Of a stretch of 23,192 nucleotides of DNA, positions 22,205 through 23,192 are shown in pieces (position 1 is the first letter of the stretch; each line of letters begins with the position of its first letter). The stretch is from Methyloceanibacter sp. (GTDB lineage: Bacteria > Pseudomonadota > Alphaproteobacteria > Rhizobiales > Methyloligellaceae). The stretch is taken from the NCBI GenBank assembly GCA_016649675.1, contig JAENXG010000013.1:1-23192 (forward strand), in the 5' to 3' direction. The position numbers and the translations under genes were made by a program. Under the pieces are notes generated by a model. It was not told the DNA's origin. It saw nothing but the letters and a program-made list of their open reading frames with translations, and made no database searches.

Positions 22205-22517
22205 CGATGGTCTCTCCCGAGCGCCTGGCAAAGCGAACCTTGCGCCCATCCTTTAGAAATTTGTAGCCGACGCGCGTAGGCTTCCCGTCCTTGGGATCCT
22301 CGATTGCGAGATTGGAAACGTGGATCGCCGCCTCCTTGGAGATGATCCCGCCATCTTGCGCGGCGGTCTGGCGCTGATGGCGCCTGATCATGCCCACGCC
22401 CTTGACGATGACGCGGTTCTCCGCCGGCATGACCTTGAGCACCTCGCCCTTCTTGCCCTTGTCCTTGCCGGTGATGACCACGACGTGGTCGCCCTTCTTG
22501 ATCTTGAGCTTCGGCAT
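22197..22517 (-). CDS. rplX: 50S ribosomal protein L24
   Basis: The 106-residue assembly-initiator protein starts MPKLKIKKGDHVVVITGKDK (KOW motif), continues GKKGEVLKVMPAENRVIVKG and ends with KPTRVGYKFLKDGRKVRFAR. The ATG at 22517 shares one base with the rplN stop (TGATG), has GGAGG 7 bases upstream, and the gene ends 8 bases inside rplE, so the three are translationally linked. Confidence 0.97.
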   Translation of the reverse strand: MPKLKIKKGDHVVVITGKDKGKKGEVLKVMPAENRVIVKGVGMIRRHQRQTAAQDGGIISKEAAIHVSNLAIEDPKDGKPTRVGYKFLKDGRKVRFARRSGETIDG

Positions 22518-22885
22518 CAGAGCACCTCCGGCGCGAGCGACACGATCTTCATGTGCTTCTTGGCTCTGAGCTCGCGGGTGACGGGGCCGAAAATGCGCGT
22601 GCCGATCGGCTCGCCTTGCGGGTTGACCAGCACCGCGGCGTTGCGATCGAAGCGGATGATCGAGCCGTCGGGCCGGCGCACGCCCTTGGCGGTGCGCACC
22701 ACCACGGCCTTTATCACCTGGCCCTTCTTCACGCGGCCGCGCGGGATCGCCTCCTTGACGCTCACCACGATGGTGTCGCCGATCGAGGCATATTTCCGCT
22801 TCGAGCCGCCCAGCACCTTGATGCACTGCACGCGCCGCGCGCCGGAATTGTCGGCGACGTCAAGATTGGTCTGCATCTGAATCAT
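22517..22885 (-). CDS. rplN: 50S ribosomal protein L14
   Basis: The 122-residue L14 is nearly invariant: MIQMQTNLDVADNSGARRVQ, CIKVLGGSKRKYASIGDTIV, KKGQVIKAVVVRTAKGVRRP-DGS and IFGPVTRELRAKKHMKIVSL. It lies at the interface with the small subunit. AAAGG precedes ATG 22885, and 30 bases separate it from rpsQ. Confidence 0.98.
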   Translation of the reverse strand: MIQMQTNLDVADNSGARRVQCIKVLGGSKRKYASIGDTIVVSVKEAIPRGRVKKGQVIKAVVVRTAKGVRRPDGSIIRFDRNAAVLVNPQGEPIGTRIFGPVTRELRAKKHMKIVSLAPEVL

Positions 22886-22915
22886 GGCACGTGCCTTTAG
22901 CTCTTATCCTGGCCG

Positions 22916-23161
22916 TCAGCTCGCCGCGTGCTCGCGCGGCATAACCGTCCACCGTTTCTGCTTGGAGATCGGGGGACATTCCTCGATCCACACCATCTCA
23001 CCCACCTTGAACTCGTTCTTCTCGTCATGGGCGTGATAGTTCTTGCTCCGCCGCACGGTCTTCTGCAGCAACGGATGCGTGAAGCGCCGCTCGACGCGGA
23101 CCACCACGGTCTTGTCGTTCTTGTCGCTCACCACGACCCCTTGCAGAACTCGTTTCGGCAT
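22916..23161 (-). CDS. rpsQ: 30S ribosomal protein S17
   Basis: The 81-residue OB-fold protein has MPKRVLQGVVVSDKNDKTVV, RVERRFTHPLLQKTVRRSKN and GEMVWIEECPPISKQKRW, all typical of S17. The purine-rich AAAGGAACAGAGG precedes ATG 23161. It follows the end of rpmC by 13 bases. Confidence 0.97.
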   Translation of the reverse strand: MPKRVLQGVVVSDKNDKTVVVRVERRFTHPLLQKTVRRSKNYHAHDEKNEFKVGEMVWIEECPPISKQKRWTVMPREHAAS

Positions 23162-23174
23162 TGCCTCTGTTCCT

Positions 23175-23192
23175 TTACGCCTTCGCCCCGGA
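23175..23192 (-). CDS. rpmC: last codons of 50S ribosomal protein L29 (partial)
   Basis: Only Ser-Gly-Ala-Lys-Ala and a TAA stop (23175-23177) are inside the window. The call rests on position: rpmC directly precedes rpsQ in this operon across bacteria, and a short Lys/Ala ending fits L29. The sequence alone is too short to prove it. Confidence 0.6.
   Translation of the reverse strand, partial: SGAKA

Overview
The window is high-GC DNA from the chromosome of an alphaproteobacterium, most likely of the order Rhizobiales/Hyphomicrobiales. This rests on the protein sequences, on the alphaproteobacterial-type ribosomal operon followed by rplQ, degP and rarA, and on the rluC / ATP12-chaperone / pccB neighbourhood, which I recall as common in rhizobia. 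I see no tRNA, rRNA, CRISPR array, insertion sequence or phage gene.

Region by region. (1) 1-1620, minus strand, is an accessory and decaying segment: the N-terminal part of an MgtC/SapB-DUF4010 membrane protein, a 54-residue membrane peptide, a cupin gene broken by a one-base insertion, and an NRAMP-type metal transporter reduced by an internal out-of-frame deletion to its first ~31 and last ~88 residues. (2) 1825-5830 holds pccB, an ATP12-family F1-ATPase assembly chaperone and an RluC/RluD-type pseudouridine synthase on the minus strand. Between the last two, on the plus strand, lies a small secreted cysteine-rich protein built from two copies of an unrecognised ~45-residue motif. (3) 5889-8559, plus strand, is a fluoride-resistance operon: promoter, fluoride (crcB-motif) riboswitch, intrinsic terminator, CPA2-type cation/proton antiporter, UspA-like protein, CrcB/FluC fluoride channel and DUF190 protein. 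The leader sequence shows a complete three-hairpin antitermination circuit. (4) 8595-10037 is a coniferyl-aldehyde-dehydrogenase-like gene 35 bases behind the fluoride operon. (5) 10061-12829, minus strand, is rarA preceded by a DegP-type periplasmic protease. (6) 13040-13585, plus strand, is an exported SRPBCC-fold protein with a strong terminator. (7) 13676-23192, minus strand, is the spc/alpha ribosomal block in its usual order: rpmC (last codons only), rpsQ, rplN, rplX, rplE, rpsN, rpsH, rplF, rplR, rpsE, rpmD, rplO, secY, adk, then rpsM, rpsK, rpoA and rplQ behind their own probable promoter.

How the parts work together. Region 7 supplies ribosomal proteins, the Sec translocon channel, adenylate kinase and the RNA polymerase alpha subunit. 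Region 3 is a self-contained stress module: fluoride binding to the leader RNA should allow read-through into the channel that expels fluoride and into an ion antiporter, a stress protein and a PII-like accessory protein. The least explained items are the duplicated Cys/His/Trp motif of the secreted protein, the leader RNA architecture of the fluoride operon, and a ~100-residue Lys/Ala/Glu tail on ribosomal protein L15. Three reading-frame disruptions lie in the first 4.4 kb; two fall in short runs of G or C and could be sequencing errors, while the transporter deletion cannot be explained that way.
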